DNA of 64,000 bases from Streptomyces eurythermus (GTDB lineage: Bacteria > Actinomycetota > Actinomycetes > Streptomycetales > Streptomycetaceae). Location of the stretch: contig NZ_BMSK01000025.1 of assembly GCF_014649115.1 (NCBI RefSeq), positions 1 to 64,000 of the forward strand, in the 5' to 3' direction. Numbering within the stretch: the first letter of the stretch is position 1; each line of letters opens with the position of its first letter. The notes under the pieces are model-generated. The model did no database searches. It was given only the letters and a program-made list of their open reading frames with translations, and was not told where the DNA came from. This document shows positions 24,187 to 33,600 of this stretch, one piece after another. Both the position numbers and the translations under genes were made by a program.

Positions 24187-25398
24187 TCACCAGGTGACGG
24201 GCAGCTCGTGGAGCCCGAAGATGGCGGAGTCCTCCTTCACCCGGAGCGCGTCGACGTCCGTGGCGAGGCGCAGCCCGGGCAGCCGGCGGAGCACCGCGCC
24301 GAGGGTGACCTCCAGTTCGAGGCGGGCCAGGTTCTGGCCGAGACACTGGTGGGGTCCGTAGCCGAAGGCGACGTGCCGGCCGGCCGGGCGGTGGATGTCG
24401 AAGACGTCCGGGGAAGGGAAGACCTTCTCGTCGCGGTTGCCGGAGGCCAGCAGGAAGACCAGGCCGTCACCGGCCCGGATGGTGTGCCCGTCGAGCTCGA
24501 TGTCTTCGGCCGCGGAGCGGCGCAGCCCGTCGGCGACGGTGAGGTGGCGCAGCAGTTCCTCGACGGCGTCGGGCAGGAGGGCCGGGTTCTCGGTGAGTTC
24601 CCGCCACGCGTCGGGGTGTTGGAGGAGGGTCAGGACGCTGAGCGCGGTCATCGCGGCGCTCGTCTCGTGTCCGGCGGCGAGCAGCAGCACGGCGTTGTCG
24701 AGGACGTCCGCGTGGGTCAGCTCGCCGCTGCGCAGGCCCTGGGTGAGGGTGCCGATGACACCGCCGCCGGGTGTGCCGGCCTCGGCCTTGGCGGTGATGA
24801 GCCGGTCGAGGTAGTCGCGCAGTTCGAGCAGCGCGGTCACCGATTCGTCGTCCCCCATGAGCCTGGTGGCGCGCTCGCTGCGGCTCTGGAAGAAGGCGTG
24901 GTCCTCGTAGGGCACGCCGAGGAGTTCGCAGATGACCAGGGTGGACATGGGCAGGGCGAGTTCGGCGACCAGGTCGGCGGGGCGTTCCAGGGTGTCGAAC
25001 CGGTCCAGCAGCCCGTCCACGATCCGTTCGACGCCGGGCCGCATGGCGCGGACCCGGCGTACGGTGAACTCGGGGATGAAGACACGGCGCAGGGTGCCGT
25101 GGTCGGGGGCGTCGAGGGTGAGCAGCGAGCGGGTCGCCTCGGCCGCGCCGTCGGCGGGGGACAGCCGCGGCAGCCTGGCGGGGTCGATCCGGACCCTGCT
25201 GTCGGCGAGCAGCGCCCGCATGTGCTCGTGCCTGGTGATGAGCCAGGTCCGTGAGCCGTCCCAGACGCGGGCGGCGGCGACGGGGGTGGCGGCGCGCAGC
25301 TCGGCGTACCGGGCGGGCGGCTGGAAGGGGCAGGTGCGGGCCATCGGCCAGGAGACCTCCGCTTGCGCCTCGGCGTCGGCGGCACGTGCTGTGGGCAA
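24187..25398 (-). CDS. tylHI: Cytochrome P450, TylHI/MycCI-like macrolide methyl hydroxylase
   Basis: This P450 is about 403 residues long. I use TTG 25398, which has AAGGGGA six bases upstream and puts WPMARTCPFQPPARYAEL close to the N-terminus, as in MycCI; a longer frame to 25488 has a Cys/Arg-rich leader unlike P450s. The I-helix is LLLAAGHETSAAM (intact acid/alcohol pair), and the heme thiolate is in FGYGPHQCLGQNLARLE. By family it hydroxylates the C-14 methyl group (C-23 in tylosin, C-21 in mycinamicin), creating the attachment point for deoxyallose. It is first in the minus-strand mycinose block, and a GACCTGAC octamer lies 109 bases upstream of its start. Confidence 0.88.
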   Translation of the reverse strand: MPTARAADAEAQAEVSWPMARTCPFQPPARYAELRAATPVAAARVWDGSRTWLITRHEHMRALLADSRVRIDPARLPRLSPADGAAEATRSLLTLDAPDHGTLRRVFIPEFTVRRVRAMRPGVERIVDGLLDRFDTLERPADLVAELALPMSTLVICELLGVPYEDHAFFQSRSERATRLMGDDESVTALLELRDYLDRLITAKAEAGTPGGGVIGTLTQGLRSGELTHADVLDNAVLLLAAGHETSAAMTALSVLTLLQHPDAWRELTENPALLPDAVEELLRHLTVADGLRRSAAEDIELDGHTIRAGDGLVFLLASGNRDEKVFPSPDVFDIHRPAGRHVAFGYGPHQCLGQNLARLELEVTLGAVLRRLPGLRLATDVDALRVKEDSAIFGLHELPVTW

Positions 25399-25506
25399 CG
25401 GATTCCCCTTACGTCTTCGGCAACCGGTACGGCGCGCACAGCCCGCCGCGTCCCGCTCAACGAAGCACGGTGCCGCGACGACCGGCAAGGAAGGTCCGTC
25501 GATCTT

Positions 25507-25516
25507 CGTCAGGTCG
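25507..25516 (-). promoter_or_regulatory. GACCTGAC octamer upstream of the TylHI-like P450
   Basis: On the minus strand CGACCTGACG reads toward the P450, 109 bases before its TTG. It forms a 9-base inverted repeat with the copy at 25611-25619, placed almost symmetrically in the intergenic region. Confidence 0.45.
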
Positions 25517-25610
25517 CGCGGCGCCGGCCCCGGGCCTCCGGAAGGGCACGCCGAGGCCGGGCGGTCGCGCCGGCGCGCGCCGTGCCGGGGGGCTGGTCAG
25601 GGCCGATGGC

Positions 25611-25620
25611 CGACCTGACA
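25611..25620 (+). promoter_or_regulatory. GACCTGAC octamer upstream of the TylF-like gene
   Basis: CGACCTGACA reads toward the methyltransferase, 107 bases before its TTG start. It matches the copies upstream of the PKS genes (extended as GACCTGACATA in the copy at 13116). A possible -10 element TAGCGT lies at 25663-25668. Confidence 0.45.
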
Positions 25621-25726
25621 TACGGATCCGCGGGTGAGTGGCGTTCCACCGTCCACTGTCCCTAGCGTCGAAGGCCTCATGGGCACCCGTCAGGCACCGG
25701 TGCTCCCGCCTCGCTGGAGGATCCCT

Positions 25727-26497
25727 TTGACAGTCGCCACCGCGGACGGCCGAGATCTGTATCTCGCCCTGCTGAAGAAGGTCGTCACCAATATGATATA
25801 CGAGGACCCGACGCATGCCGCGGGCCTCATCACGGATCCCCGTTTCGACCGGGAGGCCCGCGAGAGCGGTGAGGACTACCCGGTGGTCGCGCACACCATG
25901 ATCGGCATGAAGCGGCTGGACAACCTGCACCAGTGCGTCGAGGACGTGCTGCGGGACGGTGTGCCGGGTGACGTCATCGAGACAGGTGTGTGGCGCGGCG
26001 GCGCCTGCATCTTCGCGCGCGGGGTGCTGAAGGCGCACGGCGTGACGGACCGCACGGTGTGGGTCGCCGACTCCTTCCAGGGGTTCCCCAAGACGGAGTC
26101 CGACGACCACCCCATGGACGTCGAGATGGACCTCCACCAGTACAACGACGCGGTGAGCCTGCCCACCGGCCTGGACACCGTGCGCGAGAACTTCGCCCGC
26201 TACGGCCTGCTGGACGACCAGGTCCGGTTCCTGCCGGGGTGGTTCAAGGACACGATGCCGACGGCGCCGGTCGAGCGGCTCGCCGTCATGCGCCTGGACG
26301 GTGACTCGTACGGCGCCACCATGGACGTGCTGACCCACCTGTACGGGAAGCTGTCGCCGGGCGGGTACGTCATCGTCGACGACTACTGCATCCCGGCCTG
26401 CCGGCAGGCCGTGCACGACTTCCGCGACCGCATGGGCATCGACGACGAGATCCACCAGGTGGACCGGCAGGGTGCCTACTGGCGCAACGGTGGCTGA
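25727..26497 (+). CDS. tylF: Macrocin-type 3''-O-methyltransferase, TylF/MycF family
   Basis: The enzyme is about 256 residues long. TTG 25727 is chosen because GGAGG lies about 8 bases upstream and the protein then begins as MycF does (DGRDLYLALLKKVVTNMIYED). Key family segments are VIETGVWRGGACIFARG (SAM site, near residue 75), RTVWVADSFQGFP, MRLDGDSYGATMDVL (metal-binding Asp) and VIVDDYCIPACR (second metal-site Asp residues and catalytic region). It adds the last methyl group to the 3''-hydroxyl, turning a javose-type sugar into mycinose. The following epimerase gene starts 10 bases after its stop, so the two are probably coupled. Confidence 0.94.
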   Translation: MTVATADGRDLYLALLKKVVTNMIYEDPTHAAGLITDPRFDREARESGEDYPVVAHTMIGMKRLDNLHQCVEDVLRDGVPGDVIETGVWRGGACIFARGVLKAHGVTDRTVWVADSFQGFPKTESDDHPMDVEMDLHQYNDAVSLPTGLDTVRENFARYGLLDDQVRFLPGWFKDTMPTAPVERLAVMRLDGDSYGATMDVLTHLYGKLSPGGYVIVDDYCIPACRQAVHDFRDRMGIDDEIHQVDRQGAYWRNGG

Positions 26498-26507
26498 GGA
26501 GAGGGGC

Positions 26508-27125
26508 GTGCCACGCCCGCTCGGCATCGAGGGTGCCTGGGTGGTGGAACCCGAGGTGCACCCCGACCGGCGCGGCGAGTTCCACGAGTGGTTCCAGGGC
26601 GAGCGGTTCCGGCGTGCCACCGGGCACACGCTGCCGCTGGTGCAGGCGAACGTCGCGGTGAACCGGCGCGGGGCGCTGCGCGGGATCCACTTCACCCGAC
26701 TGCCGCCGGGCCAGGCGAAGTACAGCGCGTGCGTCCAGGGGGCGGGGATCGAGGTGGTCGTCGACATCCGCACCGGCTCGCCCACGTTCGGGCGGTGGGA
26801 GGCGGTGCCCGTGGACGAGCACAACCGCACCGCCGTGTATGTGGCGGCGGGCCTGGGCAGGGCGTTCTTCGCGCTGACGGACCGCACCACGCTCATCTAC
26901 CTGTGCTCGAGCGGGTACGCCCCGCGGCTCGACCACGCGATCAGTCCGCTGGACCCCGGCCTGGCGATCGCCTGGCCGGACGGGATCGAACCGCTGCTCT
27001 CCGCGCAGGACGCCGGCGCGCCCACCCTCGCCGAGGCGGAGCGGCTCGGCCTCCTCCCCTCCTACCGCGCCTACCGGGACCACCACGCGCGGCTGTGTGG
27101 TGCGGGCGGACCCGGGCCGGGATGA
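26508..27125 (+). CDS. tylJ: NDP-4-keto-6-deoxyglucose 3-epimerase, TylJ-like
   Basis: This 205-residue RmlC-family cupin epimerises the 4-keto-6-deoxyglucose intermediate at C-3 to start the allose/mycinose branch. GTG 26508 is preferred (AGGAG six bases before, N-terminus PRPLGIEGAWVVEPEV as in TylJ); GTG 26490, overlapping the methyltransferase stop, is an alternative. RmlC marks are RGEFHEWFQG, RGALRGIHFTRLPPGQAKY (catalytic His and substrate Lys), VVVDIRTGSPTFGRW and the C-terminal LDPGLAIAWP. In GLGRAFFALTD the His usual after GLG is Arg, a change to note in a cupin-strand position. It precedes the MycG-like P450 by 55 bases. Confidence 0.88.
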   Translation: MPRPLGIEGAWVVEPEVHPDRRGEFHEWFQGERFRRATGHTLPLVQANVAVNRRGALRGIHFTRLPPGQAKYSACVQGAGIEVVVDIRTGSPTFGRWEAVPVDEHNRTAVYVAAGLGRAFFALTDRTTLIYLCSSGYAPRLDHAISPLDPGLAIAWPDGIEPLLSAQDAGAPTLAEAERLGLLPSYRAYRDHHARLCGAGGPGPG

Positions 27126-27180
27126 GGGCGGCGCCCGGGCACGCGCGCACGATCCGTACCGCTGACGGCAGGAAAGGCTC

Positions 27181-28428
27181 ATGACGTCCGACAGTTCCAC
27201 CTCCGACGCGGCCCCCGGGGCCGCTGCCCCGGCCGAGGCCGGCGCGGCCGTGTGGCCGTATCCGTTCAGCACCGCCACGGGGCTGGGAATGGACCCCCTG
27301 TACGGGTACCTGCGCGAGCGCGAGCCGGTGGCGCGAGTCCGTATGCCGTACGGCGGCGAGGCCTGGATGGTGACCCGGCACGCCGACGCGAAACTGGTGC
27401 TCGGCGACCCGCGGTTCAGCATGGCGGCGGGCGCGGGCAAGGACGTCCCCCGCCCCACCGAGCAACTCCTGGAGCCGGGCGGGCTGGTCGCGATGGACCC
27501 GCCCGAACACACCCGGCTGCGCCGGCTGGCGGGCGGCGTGTTCACGCACCGCAGGGTGGAGCGGATGCGCCCGTCGGTCACCGCCCTCGCGCACCGGCTC
27601 GTGGACGGGATGTCCGCCGCGGGGTCGTCCGCCGACCTGCTGGAGGCGGTGGCGCTGCCCGTGTCGATCGGTGTGATCTGCGAGCTGCTCGGGGTGGACT
27701 ACGAGGACCGGCACGTCTTCCAGCGGTTCTCGGACGCCCTGCTGTCGACCGCGCTGCCGCCCGAGGAGGTCAGGCGGGCCGGGGAGGAATTCGTCGGCTA
27801 CCTGGCCCGGTTGGTCGCGGAGCGGCGCGAGTCGCCGACCGACGACCTGCTGGGCGCGATGGTCCAGGCGCGTGACGACGAGGACCGCCTGTCCGAGAAC
27901 GAGCTGTACATGCTGGGCGCCGGGCTGCTGGTGGGCGGCTACGAGACGACGGCGACGCAGATCGGGAACTTCGCGTACCTGCTGCTGCGCGACCGCCGGC
28001 TGTACGCGTCGCTGGTCGAGGACCCGGGGCTGATCCAGGGGGCGGTGGAGGAGCTGCTCCGGTTCACGCCGCTGACCACGGTGGACGGTTACGCGCGGAT
28101 CGCGCTGGAGGACGTCATGGTCGGCGGCACGCTCATCCGTGCCGGGGAGGCCGTGTTCACCTCCGTGGCTGCCGCCAATCTGGACCCGGAGGTCTTCCCC
28201 GGCCCCGAACGCCTCGATTTCACCCGGGAGCGCAATCCGCACCTGGGCTTCGGTCACGGCATCCACTACTGCATGGGCGCCCCGCTGGCCCGGCTGGAGA
28301 TCCAGGTGGTGCTGGAGGTCCTCACCCGGCGGCTGCCCGGGCTGCGCCTGGCCGTCCCCGCGGCGGACGTACGGTGGCAGCCTGGGCTGCTGCTGCGGGT
28401 GCCGGAGCGACTGCCCGTCACATGGTGA
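27181..28428 (+). CDS. Cytochrome P450, MycG-like late macrolide hydroxylase/epoxidase
   Basis: This 415-residue P450 starts at ATG 27181 behind AGGAAAGG. Its sequence pattern follows MycG: YPFSTATGLGMDPLYGYL at the N-terminus, RMPYGGEAWMVTRH, MDPPEHTRLRRLAGGVFT, I-helix LLVGGYETTATQI, heme site FGHGIHYCMGAPLARLE near residue 350, and a terminal LPVTW. MycG acts on the mycinosylated macrolide, hydroxylating and epoxidising the ring after sugar methylation. A similar late ring oxidation is inferred here. It is the third P450 of the cluster and makes the tailoring richer than in tylosin. The next gene starts inside its last codons (ATG 28422). Confidence 0.88.
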   Translation: MTSDSSTSDAAPGAAAPAEAGAAVWPYPFSTATGLGMDPLYGYLREREPVARVRMPYGGEAWMVTRHADAKLVLGDPRFSMAAGAGKDVPRPTEQLLEPGGLVAMDPPEHTRLRRLAGGVFTHRRVERMRPSVTALAHRLVDGMSAAGSSADLLEAVALPVSIGVICELLGVDYEDRHVFQRFSDALLSTALPPEEVRRAGEEFVGYLARLVAERRESPTDDLLGAMVQARDDEDRLSENELYMLGAGLLVGGYETTATQIGNFAYLLLRDRRLYASLVEDPGLIQGAVEELLRFTPLTTVDGYARIALEDVMVGGTLIRAGEAVFTSVAAANLDPEVFPGPERLDFTRERNPHLGFGHGIHYCMGAPLARLEIQVVLEVLTRRLPGLRLAVPAADVRWQPGLLLRVPERLPVTW

Positions 28429-29423
28429 ACGATCCGATGCCGCGCGGCAGTGGCAGTGGCAGCGTCGTGGTCCTGGGCGGCGCCGGGTACGTCGGCCGGC
28501 ATGTGTGCGCGGCGTTCGCCGCGCGGGGCCGTGACGTGGTGGTGGTGGGCCGCCGCCCGCCCGAGGAGCCGATGCCGTACCGCTGCGTCACCCTGGACCT
28601 GGCCGGTACGGATCCCGCGGCGCTGGCCGCCGCCCTGGACGCGGAGCGTCCGGACACGATCGTCAACTCCGTCGGAAGCATCTGGGGCCGTACCGACGAG
28701 CAGATGTGGTCCGCCACCGCGGTGCCCACGCTGCGCCTGCTGGAGGCGCTGGCGCTGATGTCCGCGCGGCCGCGGCTGGTCCACCTCGGCTCGGTACTGG
28801 AGTACGGCCCGGTGACGCCCGGCGGTTCGGTGGGCGCCGACGCCGTACCGCGCCCGGACACGGCGTACGGCAGGAGCAAGCTCGCCGCCAGCGAGGCGGT
28901 GCTGCGGGGCACCTCGGGCGGGTGGGTCGACGGTGTGGTGCTACGGGTGTCCAACGTGTCGGGCCCCGGCACCCCGCGGATCAGTCTGCTGGGCCAGGTC
29001 GCCGAGCGGCTGCTGGCGGCCGCCGGGACGGGTGCGGAGGCCGTCGTGGAACTGTCCCGGCTGCGCGCGCACCGGGACTACGTCGATGTGCGGGACGTGG
29101 CCGACGCCGTCGTGGCCGCCGCCCGCGCACCGGCCGTCCCGGTCGCCGTCGGCATCGGGCGGGGCGAGGCGGTCGCCGTCCGCGACCTGGTCGGCCTGTT
29201 CATCGAGGCGAGCGGCATTCCGGCGCGGGTGGTGGAGCGCCCGGCTCCGGGCCGGGCTCCCGGGCACCGGGAGGACTGGCTGCGGGTCGACACCGGCGCG
29301 GCGCGCGCCCTGCTGGGCTGGGCACCGCGCCGTTCGCTGCGGGAGTCGGTCCGCGACTGCTGGCACGACCTGGTCCGCGCGCACCGGCTTCCCACCACCC
29401 CATCGAAACACTCTGGAGGTTGA
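28422..29423 (+). CDS. NDP-hexose 4-ketoreductase, TylCIV/EryBIV-type SDR
   Basis: This 333-residue extended SDR overlaps the P450 stop (ATG 28422). The cofactor site is VVVLGGAGYVGRHV (residues 11-24), the catalytic Ser region is VHLGSVLEYGPV and the Tyr/Lys motif is AYGRSK. The sequence pattern resembles the 4-ketoreductases of 2,6-dideoxyhexose pathways (TylCIV, EryBIV). Together with the 2,3-dehydratase domain encoded upstream, it implies a 2-deoxysugar such as a mycarose- or oleandrose-type sugar; the 3-ketoreductase, 5-epimerase and any C-methyltransferase would lie outside the window. It could instead act in another branch, since SDR substrate choice is not readable from motifs. Confidence 0.78.
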   Translation: MVNDPMPRGSGSGSVVVLGGAGYVGRHVCAAFAARGRDVVVVGRRPPEEPMPYRCVTLDLAGTDPAALAAALDAERPDTIVNSVGSIWGRTDEQMWSATAVPTLRLLEALALMSARPRLVHLGSVLEYGPVTPGGSVGADAVPRPDTAYGRSKLAASEAVLRGTSGGWVDGVVLRVSNVSGPGTPRISLLGQVAERLLAAAGTGAEAVVELSRLRAHRDYVDVRDVADAVVAAARAPAVPVAVGIGRGEAVAVRDLVGLFIEASGIPARVVERPAPGRAPGHREDWLRVDTGAARALLGWAPRRSLRESVRDCWHDLVRAHRLPTTPSKHSGG

Positions 29424-29430
29424 GCTCTCC

Positions 29431-30552
29431 GTGACTACCTACGTCTGGGACTACCTGGCGGAATACCAGAACGAACGCGCGGACCTCCTCGACGCCGTCG
29501 AGACCGTCTTCGCCTCCGGGCAGTTGGTCCTCGGCCCCAGCGTGGACGGGTTCGAGAAGGAGTTCGCGGACTACCACGGCCTGCGCCACTGCGCCGGTGT
29601 CGACAACGGCACCAACGCCGTCAAGCTGGGTCTGCAGGCGCTCGGGGTGGGCCCGGGGGACGAGGTCGTCACCGTCTCCAACACGGCCGCGCCGACGGTG
29701 GTGGCCATCGACGGCACCGGTGCCACGCCCGTCTTCGTCGACGTCCGCGCCGAGGACCACCTCATGGACACCGACCAGGTCGCGGACGTCATCACCCCGC
29801 GCACGAAGGCCCTGCTGCCGGTGCACCTGTACGGGCAGTGCGTCGACATGGCGCCCTTGCGCGCCCTGGCCGAGCAGCACGGCCTGGTGGTGCTGGAGGA
29901 CTGCGCCCAGGCGCACGGTGCCCGCCACCACGGCGAGCTGGCCGGCACGCTGGGCGACGCCGCCGCCTTCTCGTTCTACCCGACGAAGGTCCTCGGTGCG
30001 TACGGCGACGGCGGGGCCGTGCTGACCGACGACGCGGACGTCGACCGTGCGCTGCGCCGGCTGCGCTACTACGGCATGGAGGACGTGTACTACGTCGTGC
30101 AGACGCCCGGCCACAACAGCCGGCTCGACGAGGTGCAGGCGGAGATCCTGCGCCGCAAGCTCACCCGCCTCGACCGCTACATCGAGGGCCGGCGCGCGGT
30201 CGCCCGGCGTTACGCCGAAGGACTCGCGAACCTGACGGGCCCCGGCGGCCTGGTGCTGCCGTCCGTCACCGAGGGCAACGACCACGTGTATTACGTGTAC
30301 GTCGTCCGCCACCCGCGCCGGGACGACATCATCGAGGCGCTCAAGTCGTACGGGATCTCGCTCAACATCAGTTACCCGTGGCCCGTGCACACCATGACGG
30401 GCTTCGCGCACCTGGGGTACGCCAAGGGCTCGCTGCCGGTGACGGAGCGGCTGGCGGACGAGATCTTCTCGCTGCCGATGTACCCGGGGCTCGCGCCCGA
30501 CGTACAGGACAAGGTGATCGCGGCCCTGCACGAGGTACTGGCCACGCTCTGA
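29431..30552 (+). CDS. desV: NDP-3-keto-deoxyhexose 3-aminotransferase, DesV/TylB family
   Basis: This 373-residue PLP-dependent aminotransferase of the DegT/DnrJ/EryC1 family starts at GTG 29431 with GGAGG about 12 bases upstream. The N-terminus VWDYLAEYQNERADLLDAVE and the PLP-lysine segment SFYPTKVLGAYGDGG closely match DesV and TylB, which install the 3-amino group of desosamine and mycaminose. VDNGTNAVKLGLQALG binds the cofactor phosphate, and EDCAQAHGA holds the conserved pyridine-nitrogen Asp region. It is the last gene of the plus-strand tailoring operon. The isomerase, N-dimethyltransferase and amino-sugar transferase needed with it are not in the window, so desosamine and mycaminose cannot be distinguished. 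Confidence 0.92.
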   Translation: MTTYVWDYLAEYQNERADLLDAVETVFASGQLVLGPSVDGFEKEFADYHGLRHCAGVDNGTNAVKLGLQALGVGPGDEVVTVSNTAAPTVVAIDGTGATPVFVDVRAEDHLMDTDQVADVITPRTKALLPVHLYGQCVDMAPLRALAEQHGLVVLEDCAQAHGARHHGELAGTLGDAAAFSFYPTKVLGAYGDGGAVLTDDADVDRALRRLRYYGMEDVYYVVQTPGHNSRLDEVQAEILRRKLTRLDRYIEGRRAVARRYAEGLANLTGPGGLVLPSVTEGNDHVYYVYVVRHPRRDDIIEALKSYGISLNISYPWPVHTMTGFAHLGYAKGSLPVTERLADEIFSLPMYPGLAPDVQDKVIAALHEVLATL

Positions 30553-30583
30553 GGCGCCGCCGCACACCCCGAAGGCATGCCGG

Positions 30584-30611
30584 GGACGCGGCGCGGCGAC
30601 GCGCCGCGTCC
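30584..30611. terminator. Bidirectional 12-bp hairpin with GCGA loop between convergent genes
   Basis: A perfect 12-base stem closed by a four-base GCGA loop sits 31 bases after the aminotransferase stop and 72 bases before the PKS stop on the other strand. There is no T-run, as is common in Streptomyces. It separates the macrolide tailoring operon from the highly reducing PKS locus. Confidence 0.7.
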
Positions 30612-30683
30612 TTCAGTGGTGGCGGCAGTACCTCGATGCGAACGGGCCGGGAGTGTCTGCGCGTCACCGGGCTCCTCGGCGTG

Positions 30684-33600
30684 TCACCGCTCCGGCCTGA
30701 GCCGCCGCAGGCAGCGCCGGGCCAGGTCGTCGACCGTCGTGCTGTCGAAGATCTCCACGGCCGACAGGTTGCAGCCCAGCCGCTGGTTGGCCATCGCCAG
30801 CAGCTCGGTCGCCATGAGCGAGTCCAGCCCCATCCGGTCGAGGCGCCTGTCGCCGGGCACCCGGTCGGCGGTGGTCTGCAGGACCTGACAGAGGCTGTCG
30901 GTGAGGACTTCCGTCACCCGGGCGAGGGCCTCCTCCGGCGACGCGGTGGCCAGTGCCTCCAGCAGCGCGGCACGGCCCGTACCGCCGGAATCCTCTGGCG
31001 GCCGCACCGCGTCGAACCGGGCGGCGCCGAGCGTCGCGAAGGCGTGCCGGGTCACGCGCCAGTCGATGCGGGCGACGACCGCGACCTCGTCGCCGCGTGC
31101 GGCCAGCACCCCCAGGGCGGTCAGCGCGTCACCCGGCGGCACCGGGTCGAGGCCCAACTGCCTCATGAAGTCGCCGATACCTTCTCGGGCGACATAACCG
31201 ACCTCGTCCACGGCCCCCCACGCCACCGCGAGGGCCGGCAGGCCGGCTTGCCGGCGTGAGCGGGCCAGGGCCTCCAGGCAGAGGTTGGCGCCGCTGTAGC
31301 CGGCCTGGTGCGCGGTGCCCAGCAGGGCGGCGGCCGACGAGTACAGGACGAAGACATCCAGGTCGCGGCCTCGGGTCAGGCGATCGAGCACATCCGCGCC
31401 GCCGGCCTTGGGCTCCAGGACCTGCCGCAATCGGCCGGTGGTCAGCTCGGCGAGGGGTGCGTCGTCGACGACCATGGCGGCGTGCAGCACCCCCCGCAGC
31501 CGGGGCCCCGTCGCCTCGACGGCGTCCAGTACCCCCTTCATGGCCGCGGCGTCGGACACGTCCGCCGCGTGCACGGCCACCGTCACTCCCCGCTCTCGCA
31601 GGTACCGCAGGAGCGCCGGGGCTTCCGGCGTGTCGGCGCCGCGCCGTCCGACCAGCGCCAGGTGCCGGGCACCACGGTCGGCGAGCCGGCGCGCGGTGGC
31701 CGCCCCGAACCCGGTGAGGCCGCCGGTGATGAGATAGGTGCCGTGTGGGTCCGGTGCGTACGGCCGCGGCACGTCCCGGAGTACCGGCTCCTCTTCCAGG
31801 GAGATCACCACCTTGCCCACGTGGCGTGAGTGCTGCAGTGCCTCGAAGGCGTCGGAGACCCGGTCGGCGGTGTAGACGTGGTGCGGAACGGGGCGGTAGA
31901 CGCCGTCTGCCACCCGCTCGGCGACCTCGGCGAACCGCGCCGCCAGCAGTTGGGGGTGGGTGTGTGCCAGGCCGGCGAGGTCGGCGGCACTGAAGGTGAG
32001 GTTGTTCAGGAACGGACGCAGCGGCATCCCGCTGTCCGCGTACAGGTCGTGCTTGCCGAGTTCCACGAAGCGTCCGCCGGGGCGCAGTACTTCGAGTCCG
32101 CGCGCCATCGCCTCACCGGACAGCGAGTTGAGGACGACGTCCACGCCGTCGCCTCCTGTCATCTCCATGAGGCGCTGGGCGAATCCGGGCGACCGTGAGT
32201 CGAGCACGTGCCGCACGCCGAGCAGCCGCAGCAGGTCGCGCTTGGCCGGCGTGCCGGCGGTGGCGACGACGTGGGCGCCGACGTGCTCCGCGTACCGCAG
32301 GGCCGCCAGTCCCACGCCTCCCGCGGCGCCGTGCACCAGGACGGTCTCCCCGGAAGCCAGCCGCGCCAGGTGGTGCAGGGCGTGGTGGACGGTGAGGAAG
32401 ACGGTCGGCAGCGTGGCCGCCGGGCAGAAGCCCAGGTGGTCGGGGATGCGGGCGGCGAAGGCCGCCGGGACCGCCACGTGGGAGCGGAACGTCGTGCCGC
32501 CGAACGCCATGACCCGGTCTCCGGGGGCGAAGCCGGTGACACGGGCGCCCACGGCGACGACCGTGCCCGCGCACTCCATGCCCAGGGCGAATTCTCGCCC
32601 GCCGGTGTCGTGCTGCCGCTGGTCGAAGGGCATCGCGCCCACTGCCTGGAGCGCGTCCCGGTAGTTGAGGGCGGCGGCCCGCACGGCGATGAGCAGGTCG
32701 TCCGGTCCGGCTGCCGGTACGGGCGCCGGTGACCAGGCGAGCCGGTAGGAGCGGCCCGGGTCGCGCAGCCGCAGGGCGTAGGAGGACGCGGTGCCGGCCC
32801 GCAGGGGCTGGGAGAGGTCCGTCGTCTGCCGGACGCGGGGTACGAACCGACCTGACCTGGTCAGCAGGATTTCGTCCTCCGGGCCGGGGTCGGTCAGCTC
32901 TGCGGCCAGCCGTTCGGCGTCGCTGTCCGGATCGGTGGCGTCGAGGGAGACCCGCCGGACCTTCAGGTCGGGGTAGTCGTTGCCGAGGCTGCGGGCCATC
33001 CCCCAGGCATAGGCCGCCGTGGGGTGGAGCGGGCGTTCGGGTGCGGGCAGGGCTCCGGACGGCGGTGTGACGATCCACAGCCGGACCTCGGCCACCTCCC
33101 CCGCCTCCGTACGGCGGTGGGCGGCCCGTGCCACGCCGCGCAGGACCGCTGCGTGCTCCAGGGCCCGTTCCGTCTCCAGCCGCCGGGCGCCCGCGGCACC
33201 CTCCGCCCCGTCCTCCCCCAGCAGGAACACGACCGTGGCGGGCTCCGGCTGTCCGGCCAGGAGCGTCGTCCAGCGCTCGTCGTCGCCCGTCGGCGGCACG
33301 ACACACACGTGCGGCCCGCCGCCCGGCGCGAGTCGGTGCGCCAAGGCGGACGCCAGGGTGCCGCGGGACGGCTCGGCCACGATGATCCAGCCCGGCTCCG
33401 TACCAGCCGAAGTGGAAGCGGGCGGGGGCGCCGGGGCCGGGCGTGAGGTCCGCCGGGCCAGCAGAGTGGAGAACTCGTCCTCGCGCGGACCGTCCGGCGG
33501 GGCCAGCCGGATGATGTCCGAGAAGCCCTCCTCGGTCAGCAGCCGCCGCCAGCCCTCGCCGGTCAGCAACGGCCCGTCCGGGCGCAGCCCGGTGTCCTGC

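Larger units (their letters stand above)
25399..25726. promoter_or_regulatory. Divergent promoter region of the mycinose genes
   Basis: These 328 bases lie between two TTG-initiated genes. They contain the symmetrical octamer pair described separately and are otherwise very GC-rich, with no small gene that has a convincing ribosome site. Confidence 0.6.
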
